Source: Microcoleus sp. FACHB-831
GTDB taxonomy: Bacteria > Cyanobacteriota > Cyanobacteriia > Cyanobacteriales > FACHB-T130
Assembly (NCBI RefSeq): GCF_014695585.1
Contig: NZ_JACJON010000079.1
Coordinates: 1 to 64,000, forward strand
Direction of reading: 5' to 3'
DNA: 64,000 nt
The notes under the pieces were generated by a model that was not told where the DNA came from, made no database searches, and was given only the letters and a program-made list of their open reading frames with translations. Position numbers and translations under genes: made by a program. Below, one piece after another: positions 38,252 to 46,971 of this stretch (the first letter of the stretch is position 1; every line of letters starts with the position of its first letter).

Positions 38252-39202
38252 TTATGATGCTTGCTGGTGTCCAAGTTTGAGGAAAATGGTTTCCAGGTCT
38301 TCTTGACTTGTGTGGAATTCTGTTAGGGGAATACCAGCGGAAACGAGCGATCGCAACAGGATTGCACAATCTTCTGGCCCTCCTGCAAAATTAATCCGCA
38401 CGCGCTCTTGTCCGGGCAATACTTCCCAAGTTTCTACTAACGGGTTATTTTTTAGTTCCGCCGTCAGTGCATCTAACCTACCGAGAGTTGACACAAAAAT
38501 TTGCTGGCGGCTGAGGCGGCGGTAAAGTTCATCTAGCGACGCACTTTCTACTAGATAACCCAGTTCCATAATTCCCACTGAAGTACACAATTCTGCTAAG
38601 TCGCTGAGTACGTGGGACGATATCAAGATTGTCATCCCAGCTTCTTGCAACGTCTTGATAATTTCGCGGAATTGCATTCTGGCAATTGGATCTAAGCCAG
38701 AAACAGGCTCGTCCAATAGCAAAACAATCGGTTCGTGAATAATAGTACGTGCAAGACTCAACCGCTGCTTCATCCCCCGCGATAGGGTAGAAATAATGCT
38801 ATTGCGTTTATTGGTAAGTTGGACGAGTTCCAACACTTCTCTAAGGCGAGAACTGCGACGGGGTTCGCGCAAGCGATAGAGACGGGCAAAATATTCTAGG
38901 TAGTCCCAAACATTTAAATCGTCATAAAGTGGGAAGTCGTCGGGGAGATAGCCAAGCCGTCGCTTCAGGGTGGGGTTGCTTTCATCGCGCAGGAGGCGAT
39001 CGCCATTTATATAAATTTCGCCGATAGTTGGCTCCTCAGCCGCAGCTAACATCCTGATCAGCGATGTTTTTCCGGCTCCATTCGGTCCAATCAGCCCGTA
39101 GACTTCTCCGGCTTTAATTTCTAAATCGACATCGTTGACAGCAATGTGGCGATCGAATTGCTTAGTGAGTCCGCATGTACGGATTGCCAGTTCATTTGCC
39201 AT
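38252..39202 (-). CDS. ABC transporter ATP-binding protein (NatA/CcmA type)
   Basis: The 316-residue ATPase has Walker A GPNGAGKTS, the signature LSRGMKQRLSLART, Walker B IVLLLDEPVSGLD and the switch His in LISSHVLSD. A C-terminal extension of about 90 residues after the nucleotide domain is common in ABC-2 exporter ATPases. It leads a minus-strand operon with four paralogous permeases, which implies one ATPase energising several alternative or heteromeric membrane partners. Transcription probably begins in the 39203-39605 spacer, where a CRP-like site is seen. Confidence 0.93.
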   Translation of the reverse strand: MANELAIRTCGLTKQFDRHIAVNDVDLEIKAGEVYGLIGPNGAGKTSLIRMLAAAEEPTIGEIYINGDRLLRDESNPTLKRRLGYLPDDFPLYDDLNVWDYLEYFARLYRLREPRRSSRLREVLELVQLTNKRNSIISTLSRGMKQRLSLARTIIHEPIVLLLDEPVSGLDPIARMQFREIIKTLQEAGMTILISSHVLSDLAELCTSVGIMELGYLVESASLDELYRRLSRQQIFVSTLGRLDALTAELKNNPLVETWEVLPGQERVRINFAGGPEDCAILLRSLVSAGIPLTEFHTSQEDLETIFLKLGHQQAS

Positions 39203-39605
39203 GAGTGCGGTCGGTTGGATAGTAAGTTGACCAATAGCCTAACCTTTCCCTACAGCAGTTGGCACGACTGTTTCGCAAATTGCAACTTGTTCTAGTAGGC
39301 ATGGCTTGAGATGAGAGCGATCGCGCCCGTCCCCTATTGCTTGCAAATTTTATTGTGAGAACTTCCCTCCGGCTTGAAAAGCGGGTTTTGTGACCTACGT
39401 CACGCAATCTCTAACAACGTATCACCCTAACTTCTCCTCAACATCACGATCTTGTTTAATTCAATATCACCATTTATCTCGAAATTGTATCACCACTCCC
39501 CTAACTAAAATCTTGAACAATAACAATACGGAAGCGACGAGGTTAAAAAGCGTTTAATCCGCCATACATATTGTTTATCTAATCTAAAATCTAATGGAGG
39601 TAATT
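39203..39605. other. Divergent regulatory region between ABC operon and PATAN gene
   Basis: 403 bases with no convincing gene. It holds a CRP-like palindrome at 39389-39404, one GCGATCGC (39318-39325), and the strong Shine-Dalgarno site GGAGG at 39596-39600 for the gene at 39606. Confidence 0.5.
39389..39404. promoter_or_regulatory. Candidate CRP-family binding site
   Basis: TGTGACCTACGTCACG matches the CRP/SyCRP1 consensus TGTGA-N6-TCACA at nine of ten positions. It lies 187 bases upstream of the ABC ATPase start and about 200 bases upstream of the PATAN gene. Binding is inference. Confidence 0.45.
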
Positions 39606-40469
39606 ATGATTATTAAAGGTGAATTATCGGAAGTGTCTTTAGCAGAAATTTTTCATTTCCTCGCTTTCAACTATAAAACTGGATTGCTGACGATTCATAC
39701 ACCCAGAGATGAAAACGAGCAAAGAGGGGAAAGTTATTATATTTGGCTAGAGCGGGGATGCATTTTAGCCCTAGACACTAATGCGGATGGTCAAGGGTTG
39801 ATATCTAAAATTGAACAACGAAACTGGCTTTCGCATCAAACAATTACCGAGCTTGTTTCTCGCTGTCCTGAAAATGCACCTCTGGGAATGTTTATGAGGG
39901 CTGAAGATGCGCTAACCTCGGAACAATTGAAGGTGTTATTTTATGCTCAAGTAATCCACCCAGTTTGTGGATTGTTTAAACTTAAAGAAGGTAAGGCTGA
40001 TTTCGATCCAATGGCGACTTTACCCCAAACGGGAATGACGGGGTTAAATTTGTCAGCAGCAAGAGCAACTTTAATGGGTTTGCGGGTACTTAGAGACTGG
40101 GGTTCTCTGTCAGACAACCTACCAGCGACGATTTCAGCTTTAAATCGTACAAATTTAGGCAAGCCTAACTTCAAGTTAGACATACTAGAGCGTGAAGTTT
40201 GGGAGTTGGCTGAGGGAAAAATTTCGTTAGAAGCGATCGCTGAAAATTTAAGTCTAACAACAGGCAAAGTTCAACAGATTGCCTTTCGCCTAATGATGGC
40301 AGGTTTGGTGGTAGAAGTCACCCCCATCTCATCAAATTTTGATACCTCCCTGATTAGTAGTTCACCTGTGTCTGTTACTCCATTTGTTGCCCAAACGAAT
40401 AGCGATCGCTCGTATCTACAAAACTTATTCGGGATGGTGCAAGGAAAGCTCAAACAGGGTTTTGCCTAA
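39606..40469 (+). CDS. PATAN (DUF4388) domain protein
   Basis: The ATG at 39606 is preceded by a perfect GGAGG (39596-39600, five bases away). The in-frame ATG at 39594 overlaps that site, so the inner start is chosen, giving 287 residues. The N-terminus MIIKGELSEVSLAEIFHFLA followed by KTGLLTIH is the PATAN/DUF4388 domain found in PatA-like regulators. A second part (about 185-230) resembles a small winged-helix-like segment (VWELAEGKISLEAIAENLSL). No receiver domain is attached. It is probably a signalling adaptor in two-component or motility pathways. Confidence 0.82.
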   Translation: MIIKGELSEVSLAEIFHFLAFNYKTGLLTIHTPRDENEQRGESYYIWLERGCILALDTNADGQGLISKIEQRNWLSHQTITELVSRCPENAPLGMFMRAEDALTSEQLKVLFYAQVIHPVCGLFKLKEGKADFDPMATLPQTGMTGLNLSAARATLMGLRVLRDWGSLSDNLPATISALNRTNLGKPNFKLDILEREVWELAEGKISLEAIAENLSLTTGKVQQIAFRLMMAGLVVEVTPISSNFDTSLISSSPVSVTPFVAQTNSDRSYLQNLFGMVQGKLKQGFA

Positions 40470-40696
40470 TTTGTGCAAAATTGAAACCACTTTTTAAAAA
40501 TGAAGGTATGATGAGTGGGAAATAAAGATGCGATCGCCTTGTTCTTCTATCCAAGCTTCTCTTAGTTATTTATCAGTAATAAGAAAAAATAATGGTAAAT
40601 TACTTGTGTTTTGCACCGTAACATCATAATATATTAATTGTATTTGTCTAACCAAATGCTGCCTCTTCAACTGCTCTTCAAAAGTATCTGGTTAGA

Positions 40697-40724
40697 CGCG
40701 CAACGGACAATAGTCCGTTGCGCG
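40697..40724. repeat. 12-bp perfect GC-rich hairpin
   Basis: CGCGCAACGGAC (40697-40708) and GTCCGTTGCGCG (40713-40724) flank AATA. The stem is far more GC-rich than its surroundings, suggesting an inserted palindromic repeat. Confidence 0.7.
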
Positions 40725-40785
40725 GGGTTCAGAAGATAGAGTTGTTGAAGCCAGATAGAGCGGTATTAAATAATTGGTGAATGTG

Positions 40786-40818
40786 AGATGCCCGACTTCT
40801 TGGAGAAGCCGGGGATCT
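40786..40818. repeat. CCCGACTTCTT palindromic repeat
   Basis: AGATGCCCGACTTCT and AGAAGCCGGGGATCT form an imperfect hairpin around TGG. It is the same family as the perfect copy at 12061-12089. Confidence 0.65.
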
Positions 40819-40960
40819 GAAACTCTGACAAGTGATAACGGCGAAAATAGCGCTCGGGGAAATCGTCAGACCGATATAGTTAATTAGGTAAAATCGCCCA
40901 CTTGTCTTTCGGGTACACTTGCCATGTATATTAATAACTCGCAAGAATTTTTATTTAACT

Positions 40961-42046
40961 ATGACACAGCACTACCGCATTACTCTTTTACCTGGCGATG
41001 GCATTGGCCCTGAAATTATGGCAGTAGCGGTAGATGTGCTGCAAGTCATAGCCAAACAATTTGATATTCAGTTTGAATTTAAAGAATGTCTGATGGGGGG
41101 TGCGGCGATTGACGCTACTGGGGAACCCCTACCCGCTGAAACTCTAGAAACTTGTCGCAACAGCGATGCTGTTTTGCTAGCTGCTATCGGCGGCTATAAA
41201 TGGGATAACCTACCGCGCCATCAACGTCCAGAAACCGGATTGCTAGGATTGCGTGCTGGACTGGATTTATTTGCAAATTTGCGCCCTGCGAAGATATTAC
41301 CCCAATTGATTGATGCCTCGTCGCTGAAGCGGGAAGTTGTCGAGGGCGTCGATATCATGGTGGTGCGCGAACTCACCGGGGGAATTTACTTTGGCAAACC
41401 CAGAGGAATTTTTGAGACGGAAACGGGTGAGAAGCGCGGCGTCAATACTATGGCTTACACTGTATCTGAGATTGACAGGATTGGCCGTGTAGCGTTCGAG
41501 ACAGCAAGGAAACGGGGCGGGAAACTATGCTCTGTGGATAAGTCAAATGTGTTGGAAGTGTCGCAGTTGTGGCGCGATCGCATAACCGAGTTATCCAAGG
41601 AATACCAAGATATCGAACTATCTCACCTTTATGTAGATAACGCGGCGATGCAACTGCTGCGTTGGCCTAAACAGTTTGACACAATTGTGACTGGCAATCT
41701 GTTCGGTGATATTCTTTCTGATGCAGCTGCTATGCTTACAGGCAGTATCGGCATGTTACCATCTGCTAGTTTAGGTGCTTCTGGCCCCGGCGTTTTTGAA
41801 CCAGTTCACGGTTCAGCCCCAGATATCGCAGGACTTGATAAGGCTAATCCTTTAGCGCAGGTGTTGAGTGCGGCGATGATGCTGCGCTATGGGTTAGACC
41901 AACCAGCAGCAGCAGATAAAATTGAGCAAGCCGTCCTAAAAGTTTTGGATAAAGGCGATCGCACTGGGGATCTTATGTCCGCAGGGATGAATCTTTTAGG
42001 GTGTCGCGCAATGGGTGATTCTTTGATTAAGGCACTGGAAGACTAG
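40961..42046 (+). CDS. leuB: 3-isopropylmalate dehydrogenase
   Basis: The 361-residue enzyme oxidises and decarboxylates 3-isopropylmalate in leucine synthesis. It shows [12 protein letters not shown] at the start, [19 protein letters not shown] (substrate Arg residues), [16 protein letters not shown], and the Mg/substrate loop NLFGDILSD followed by [12 protein letters not shown] and [15 protein letters not shown] 40961 gives [14 protein letters not shown]. The TTG at 40919 adds an unsupported leader. It stands as a single gene. Confidence 0.97.
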   Translation: MTQHYRITLLPGDGIGPEIMAVAVDVLQVIAKQFDIQFEFKECLMGGAAIDATGEPLPAETLETCRNSDAVLLAAIGGYKWDNLPRHQRPETGLLGLRAGLDLFANLRPAKILPQLIDASSLKREVVEGVDIMVVRELTGGIYFGKPRGIFETETGEKRGVNTMAYTVSEIDRIGRVAFETARKRGGKLCSVDKSNVLEVSQLWRDRITELSKEYQDIELSHLYVDNAAMQLLRWPKQFDTIVTGNLFGDILSDAAAMLTGSIGMLPSASLGASGPGVFEPVHGSAPDIAGLDKANPLAQVLSAAMMLRYGLDQPAAADKIEQAVLKVLDKGDRTGDLMSAGMNLLGCRAMGDSLIKALED

Positions 42047-42138
42047 CGATCTCATGCACAAACATACAAAACTTACTGTACCCTTGTCGTAATTTCATAG
42101 GTACACTAAAGTCGAGCGTTAATAATAGGGGTAGGTGG

Positions 42139-42402
42139 GTGGTATACACAACACAGCAACGCATAGAAAATCGGAACGACCGCATGGATCTGCCCCTCTT
42201 GCTAGATCCCGCTTTAATTAGAGCAGCTCGACAGATCTATCGCACTTACTCGGAAGTCCATCCCCAACGGCTACAGCGTCCTCTTGGGGTAGCTATTCAC
42301 CGCTATACTTACCGGGGTAAGCTCATTTTTTCGGGGAAACCAGTCCTTTTACCCCAAGAATGTTTTGTGCCTTTTAGTCAAATTGAGTCTGAAATCTATT
42401 AG
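42139..42402 (+). CDS. Conserved small hypothetical protein
   Basis: The 87-residue product starts with GTG at 42139. AGGGG a few bases upstream may serve as ribosome site. ATG at 42184 is an alternative start that would leave 72 residues (MDLPLLLDPALIRAARQIY). The sequence is basic and soluble, with HPQRLQRPLGVAIHRYTYRG and a closing PFSQIESEIY. It has coding-like composition, but I do not recognise a family. It lies between leuB and pilD on the same strand. Confidence 0.6.
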   Translation: MVYTTQQRIENRNDRMDLPLLLDPALIRAARQIYRTYSEVHPQRLQRPLGVAIHRYTYRGKLIFSGKPVLLPQECFVPFSQIESEIY

Positions 42403-42451
42403 TGGTTGATGGTTCATTGTTCGTTTGGGGCAAGCTGATTTTTGCGATAAT

Positions 42452-42470
42452 AATGTTCATGATGAACATT
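42452..42470. promoter_or_regulatory. 9-bp inverted repeat upstream of the prepilin peptidase gene
   Basis: AATGTTCAT, one base, ATGAACATT: a perfect palindrome about 95 bases upstream of pilD. It could be an operator, and there is no T tract to suggest a terminator. No known regulator was matched. Confidence 0.35.
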
Positions 42471-42564
42471 TGCAGGCGATCGCTAGTGGTTTTTAATCCC
42501 GGACGACTGGTGCAAAATTTTAGTTAATTAACTCCAACCATCACCGTCAGCCACTAAAAGATCT

Positions 42565-43374
42565 ATGGATACTTGGATAGATTTGCCTGCTGCTGTAATT
42601 GTCTTCGCTCTGGGCGCTTCTATTGGCAGCTTCCTCAATGTGGTTGTTTACCGACTGCCAAATAATTTATCGATTCTTTGGCCCCCTTCTCGCTGTCCCC
42701 AATGCATGCATCGACTGGAAAAGCGCGATAACGTCCCGGTTTTAGGGTGGTTGTTTTTGCGCGGGCGATGCCGTCATTGTCGAACTAAAATTTCCAGCCG
42801 CTATCCCTTGGTAGAGGCAGCCTCGGGAGTGCTGTTTCTGATGGTTTTCTGGGCTTTTGGCTACTCCTTGGCAACCATAGGTTATTGGTTTTTTTTCAGT
42901 TGGCTGCTGACTTTATCCCTCATCGACCTAGACACGATGACTTTGCCCGGTGTACTTACTAAGTCCGGCTTGATTGCTGGTTTGGTATATCAAGCTGCGG
43001 CGGGGGCGGGGGCGCCTGCATCCATAGCGCATCATTTGATGTCGGGTATTGTCGGTGCTGTTGTCGGTATATGGGTATTTGACACAATCAGAGTTTTAGG
43101 GTCAATAATTTTCAGAAAAGAAGCTATGGGGGATGGAGATGCCTACTTAGCCGCGATGATGGGAGCGTGGTTGGGTTGGAAGTATTTGTTGTTGGCTGGG
43201 TTTCTGGCTTGTGTGGTGGGTGCGTTTGGTGGTGGGGGGGCGATCGCGCTGGGCTGGCTGGAAAGACGATTTCCATTTGGGCCATGTCTAGCAATCGGTG
43301 CAGTTTTGGCAACTTTTTGGGGAGAGGCGATTCTGGAAGCCTATTTGGGGCTATTTTTCCCTCTCACTCAGTAA
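42565..43374 (+). CDS. pilD: Prepilin peptidase / N-methyltransferase
   Basis: The 269-residue membrane enzyme cleaves the leader of type IV pilins and methylates the new N-terminus. It has the cytoplasmic CxxC pairs (CPQC and CRHC) of bifunctional PilD, and the two aspartates of the aspartyl protease: one in LIDLDTMTLPG and one in MGDGDAYLAAMMGAWLGW (GxGD-type). About eight membrane helices are present. It is needed for pili, twitching and DNA uptake. No pilin gene is nearby. Confidence 0.95.
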   Translation: MDTWIDLPAAVIVFALGASIGSFLNVVVYRLPNNLSILWPPSRCPQCMHRLEKRDNVPVLGWLFLRGRCRHCRTKISSRYPLVEAASGVLFLMVFWAFGYSLATIGYWFFFSWLLTLSLIDLDTMTLPGVLTKSGLIAGLVYQAAAGAGAPASIAHHLMSGIVGAVVGIWVFDTIRVLGSIIFRKEAMGDGDAYLAAMMGAWLGWKYLLLAGFLACVVGAFGGGGAIALGWLERRFPFGPCLAIGAVLATFWGEAILEAYLGLFFPLTQ

Positions 43375-43501
43375 GATACCCCTCCAATTGCCAAAAGCTT
43401 AAAATTTCTCATATCTTCTGTTTTACCAGCCAAACCCCAATCCAAAATCGATATGACGCCCCTGATTTACCTGGATACTGCCGTATTGATAAGATGTACC
43501 C

Positions 43502-43729
43502 GTGTCTTGGATAACCATAAAAAGTAATTGTGCCCGCTGGGAAGCTGAATTAATGCAGCAGGTACTAGCAGCTCATGATATCCCTAGTAGGGTTCTTGAC
43601 TTGGGAATTACCTCATATTTCGGGCAAGGGACTTCAGCCCACTTGCAAGTTCTATCCAAGGATCGGTGGACTGCTTTGCTGCTGTTGAGTCCGATTGAGG
43701 ACGACCAGGCCGAAGCGAAAGAAATTTAA
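43502..43729 (+). CDS. Small DUF2007-like protein
   Basis: The 75-residue product starts with GTG at 43502 and contains WEAELMQQVLAAHDIPSRVLDLG, which resembles the helix-strand core of the DUF2007/signal-transducing-like family (a helix, AHxIPxxVxD, then LQVLSKDRWTALLLL). It ends about 106 bases before accD. Its conserved-looking core supports a real gene. The role is unknown. Confidence 0.55.
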   Translation: MSWITIKSNCARWEAELMQQVLAAHDIPSRVLDLGITSYFGQGTSAHLQVLSKDRWTALLLLSPIEDDQAEAKEI

Positions 43730-43835
43730 TCGAATTGTTAATGACTAATTGTGTCATTGGCGAAGGGTGAATTTCTTCCTGGTAGTTTGATAAAAGACAG
43801 CAGACAATTAAACATTCTCCATTCCCCATTAACAA

Positions 43836-44747
43836 ATGTCTTTATTCGATTGGTTTGCAAATCGCCCCAAATCCGGTCAGATTAGTCAAGAGCGCCAAGA
43901 ACGCGAAATTGCTGATGGGCTGTGGACTAAGTGTGAGGCTTGCGGGGTGCTGGCATACACTAAAGACCTGCGAGCTAATGATATGGTTTGCCTGGAGTGC
44001 GACCATCATATGCGGGTGTACAGCGACGAACGCATCCGCCAGCTGATTGATGCTAGTACTTGGAAGGCTTTGGATGAGCAGGTGCGTCCGACCGATCCGT
44101 TAAAATTCCGCGATCGCAAACCATATAGCGATCGCTTGCGCGAAACTCAAGACAAAACTGGTCTGGTAGACGCCGTGCAAACTGGTATCGGGCAACTTGA
44201 GGGCTTGCCTGTAGCCCTCGGTGTCATGGACTTCCGTTTCATGGGCGGCAGTATGGGATCTGTCGTTGGCGAAAAACTCACCCGCCTGATCGAACGCGGT
44301 ACAAAAAATCGCTTGCCAGTCGTGATTGTTTGTGCATCAGGTGGGGCGAGAATGCAGGAGGGGATGTTAAGCCTGATGCAGATGGCAAAAATATCAGGTG
44401 CTTTGGAGTTACATAGAGAAGCAAAACTCCTATACATCCCCGTTTTGACTCACCCGACGACTGGCGGCGTGACAGCCAGTTTTGCCATGCTGGGAGACTT
44501 AATTTTGGCAGAACCAAAGGCAACTATTGGATTTGCAGGGCGTCGCGTCATCGAGCAAACACTTAGAGAAAAGCTACCAGACGATTTTCAGACTTCGGAG
44601 TATTTGTTAGACCACGGCTTTGTAGACGCGATCGTGCCTCGCACCCAGTTAAAGAAAACTTTGGCAAGTCTGATTCGCCTGCACCAACCGAGTCCGGCTT
44701 CCCCGATGGTCGTTCCCAGAACGGAAACAGTACACTTGGGAGCTTAA
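43836..44747 (+). CDS. accD: Acetyl-CoA carboxylase carboxyltransferase subunit beta
   Basis: The 303-residue subunit transfers the carboxyl group from biotin to acetyl-CoA, the first step of fatty acid synthesis, in complex with AccA. The N-terminal zinc ribbon is visible (CEACG and CLECD), followed by the crotonase-like fold with [48 protein letters not shown] and [11 protein letters not shown]. Length and start are standard for cyanobacteria. Confidence 0.98.
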   Translation: MSLFDWFANRPKSGQISQERQEREIADGLWTKCEACGVLAYTKDLRANDMVCLECDHHMRVYSDERIRQLIDASTWKALDEQVRPTDPLKFRDRKPYSDRLRETQDKTGLVDAVQTGIGQLEGLPVALGVMDFRFMGGSMGSVVGEKLTRLIERGTKNRLPVVIVCASGGARMQEGMLSLMQMAKISGALELHREAKLLYIPVLTHPTTGGVTASFAMLGDLILAEPKATIGFAGRRVIEQTLREKLPDDFQTSEYLLDHGFVDAIVPRTQLKKTLASLIRLHQPSPASPMVVPRTETVHLGA

Positions 44748-44866
44748 ATTTAGAATGGGGATCGATCCCATCCCAAACAAGCGCGATCGCAACCGCAGGC
44801 GTACCCCAACGTGGGATGATATTCATATAAACTGGCTTCCGATCGCGCTAATGTCAGTACACAACC

Positions 44867-45073
44867 ATGGGCTTTGCAGACCTGTCAATTGCTGAAATCG
44901 CCGCCGACTACAACCTCAGTGTAGAGGAAGTTTTCCAGCTGTGCGATCGCCTGGGAATTGCCTATAAAACCGAAAAGACCCGTCTGGCTCTGGAGGACGC
45001 AAAGGCAATTATGTCTAAAATCTTGTCTCAAAGACAGCACTCAGACACCGATGGTGGGGATAGCCTTGCCTGA
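44867..45073 (+). CDS. Small IF-2 N-terminal-like helical protein
   Basis: The 68-residue product reads MGFADLSIAEIAADYNLSVEEVF and CDRLGIAYKTEKTRLALEDAKAIM. This two-step helix pattern resembles the N-terminal domain of translation initiation factor IF-2 (and other small helix-turn-helix-like domains). It lies between accD and psbV on the same strand. It is probably a nucleic-acid-binding or regulatory protein, but there is no direct evidence. Confidence 0.65.
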   Translation: MGFADLSIAEIAADYNLSVEEVFQLCDRLGIAYKTEKTRLALEDAKAIMSKILSQRQHSDTDGGDSLA

Positions 45074-45161
45074 TAATTAGTTGTGCTTTGGGGTATAGGC
45101 AGCGATCGGAGCCTTGCTGTGTTGTGCGTTTAATAAACTAATCGCATTTTTAGGGAGAACC

Positions 45162-45653
45162 ATGCTTAAGCGATACATCTGGCTTGCTGTGGCCACTGTA
45201 TTTTTTACATTTCAACTTGTTGTCAGCAGTGCATCGGCGCTGGAACTGGATGAAGCCACCCGCACCGTGAAACTGAACGAGCAGGGCGAACAAGTCACCT
45301 TGAGCCTCAAACAAGTCAAGGAAGGCAAACGCCTGTTCAACTACGCTTGCGCTAAATGCCATACGGGGGGCGTTACCAAGACAGATTTCAACGTGGGACT
45401 AGGCCCCAATGACTTGGCTCTCGCAACTCCTCCTCGTGATAGTATCGCCTCCCTGGTGGATTACATGAAACATCCAACCACTTATGACGGGGAAACTAAC
45501 ATCGCTGAGCTGCACCCAGCTATCGAGAGCGCAGATATTTTTGCTGAGATGAGAAATCTCACCGAAGACGATCTGTACGCGATCGCCGGTCATATTCTCC
45601 TACAACCCAAAGTTGTGGGCGAACAGTGGGGTGGCGGTAAAGCCGTGCGCTAG
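45162..45653 (+). CDS. psbV: Photosystem II cytochrome c-550
   Basis: From ATG 45162, with AGGGAG at 45152-45157, the precursor is 163 residues. A cleavable signal peptide ends in SSASA, and the mature protein starts LELDEATRTVKLNEQG. Haem is attached at CAKCH, and His in MKHPTTYDGE is the likely second axial ligand, as in the family. It binds the lumenal side of photosystem II and stabilises the oxygen-evolving centre. An in-frame upstream TTG at 45114 is not used, since it would hide the signal. petE and petJ follow. Confidence 0.97.
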   Translation: MLKRYIWLAVATVFFTFQLVVSSASALELDEATRTVKLNEQGEQVTLSLKQVKEGKRLFNYACAKCHTGGVTKTDFNVGLGPNDLALATPPRDSIASLVDYMKHPTTYDGETNIAELHPAIESADIFAEMRNLTEDDLYAIAGHILLQPKVVGEQWGGGKAVR

Positions 45654-45711
45654 TGTCTCAGTGGGGAATTCACGCAGATGTTTTCCCCAGTTAAGATAAA
45701 CCACAAAGCAT

Positions 45712-45736
45712 AGGAACTACCCCTCCTGTAGTTCCT
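45712..45736 (+). terminator. Hairpin after psbV
   Basis: AGGAACTAC and GTAGTTCCT pair around CCCTCCT. There is no T run. It lies 59 bases after the psbV stop and is the likely 3' end or processing site. Confidence 0.5.
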
Positions 45737-45860
45737 GTGCCAACCCAAAATAATTACTGAGTATAGTGGGCTAAAAAGCTCGTTTAACTAATTTATAAAC
45801 ATAAAAAAATCTAAATAATATAAAATTAAGAAGTTAACTATAGATAGGGAAGAGGAAACC

Positions 45861-46280
45861 ATGAAATTCATGGCTGCAATTTCACGAAGAATGGCTGTAG
45901 TATTGTCTGCAATCTTGTTGATAGTAGGCAGCTTTGTATTGTCAGCTTCCCCAGCAGCGGCAGAAACCTATACCGTTAAAATGGGGTCGGATAACGGGGG
46001 ACTGAAGTTTGTACCCGCTAATGTGACAATTAAGCCCGGAGATACTGTGCAGTGGGTGAATAATAAACTCGCTCCCCACAATGTTGTCTTTGACAACAAG
46101 AAAGTACCAAACGGAGATAAGGATCTGGCAACCAAACTGTCTCATCCCAAGCTTCTGAATAAGGCTGGAGATACTTACGAGACAACCTTCCCAGCAGATG
46201 CGGCAGCAGGAACCTACACTTACTTTTGCCAACCCCACCAAGGCGCAGGCATGATTGGTAAAATCACAGTCGAAGGCTAG
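45861..46280 (+). CDS. petE: Plastocyanin precursor
   Basis: The 139-residue precursor has a twin-hydrophobic signal peptide ending in SPAAAE, then [22 protein letters not shown]. The copper ligands are visible: His in [12 protein letters not shown], then Cys, His and Met in [19 protein letters not shown]. It carries electrons from cytochrome b6f to photosystem I in the lumen when copper is available. GGGAAGAGGA stands upstream of the ATG. It lies directly before petJ, its copper-free substitute. Confidence 0.98.
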   Translation: MKFMAAISRRMAVVLSAILLIVGSFVLSASPAAAETYTVKMGSDNGGLKFVPANVTIKPGDTVQWVNNKLAPHNVVFDNKKVPNGDKDLATKLSHPKLLNKAGDTYETTFPADAAAGTYTYFCQPHQGAGMIGKITVEG

Positions 46281-46443
46281 AACATACATCAACTCGATGA
46301 GCAACTCAATCTGAATTATCCCTGTGTTGATAATTTCTTCTCAGTGCTAGTCAGATCGATAGAAAAACCTTAAGGAATCATAGAATATTCCTATAAGGGA
46401 TTGTCAAAATTGGCTGTTAAGTATTGAGAAGAGGAGATTCAGG

Positions 46444-46776
46444 TTGAGAAAGCTATTATCGGTTGTAATGTTAGCGATCGCTGTGCTTGCATTTTCCTGG
46501 ACTCGTCCAGCTCTAGCAGGTGATGCAGACAATGGTGCCAAAATTTTCAGCAACAGCTGTGCGGCTTGCCACATAGGCGGTGGCAACGTGATTATGGCAA
46601 ACAAAAACTTGAAGAAGGAAGCCCTCGACAAGTATGCTATGAACTCGCTAGAGGCAATTACCAAGCAGGTGTATAACGGGAAGAATGCTATGCCAGCCTT
46701 TGGTGGTCGTCTCAATCCTCAAGAAATTGAAGACGTAGCCACCTACGTTCTAGAGAAGTCCGAAAAAGGCTGGTAA
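46444..46776 (+). CDS. petJ: Cytochrome c6
   Basis: The 110-residue precursor starts with TTG at 46444, set by GAGGAG at 46432-46437. No ATG lies before the signal peptide (LLSVVMLAIAVLAFSW ending ALA). The mature protein has CAACH for haem attachment and the axial Met in NAMPAFGGRL. It replaces plastocyanin as electron donor to photosystem I under copper limitation. It ends at a strong terminator. Confidence 0.96.
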   Translation: MRKLLSVVMLAIAVLAFSWTRPALAGDADNGAKIFSNSCAACHIGGGNVIMANKNLKKEALDKYAMNSLEAITKQVYNGKNAMPAFGGRLNPQEIEDVATYVLEKSEKGW

Positions 46777-46810
46777 AGTGGCAAGGATTTCTTCCTTGGC
46801 GATGCACTAA

Positions 46811-46838
46811 CCCCTCTATATCAAGAGGGGTTTTTTTA
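46811..46838 (+). terminator. Rho-independent terminator of petJ
   Basis: CCCCTCT and AGAGGGG pair around ATATCA and are followed by T7: a textbook intrinsic terminator 34 bases after the petJ stop. Confidence 0.92.
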
Positions 46839-46971
46839 TGCATACTTACCATCATCTATGACGCGAGAGGTATGAGATTGGGCATAGGAGATCTATCCAC
46901 AGATGAAAAGACAGCTAAAGATCAAGTAAGTTATTCTGTTGTCAACTGTTGGATAGTTAGGAAAAAAGTCT

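Larger units (their letters stand above)
40470..40960. other. Intergenic region with two palindromic repeats
   Basis: 491 bases before leuB, AT-rich at the left. It contains the hairpins at 40697-40724 and 40786-40818. Short reading frames here overlap the palindromes and are not convincing. The leuB promoter should lie to the right of 40820. Confidence 0.5.

Noticed and set aside
40729-40944. 71-codon minus-strand frame upstream of leuB
   Set aside because: It runs through the CCCGACTTCTT palindrome, has no ribosome site and would overlap the leuB promoter region.
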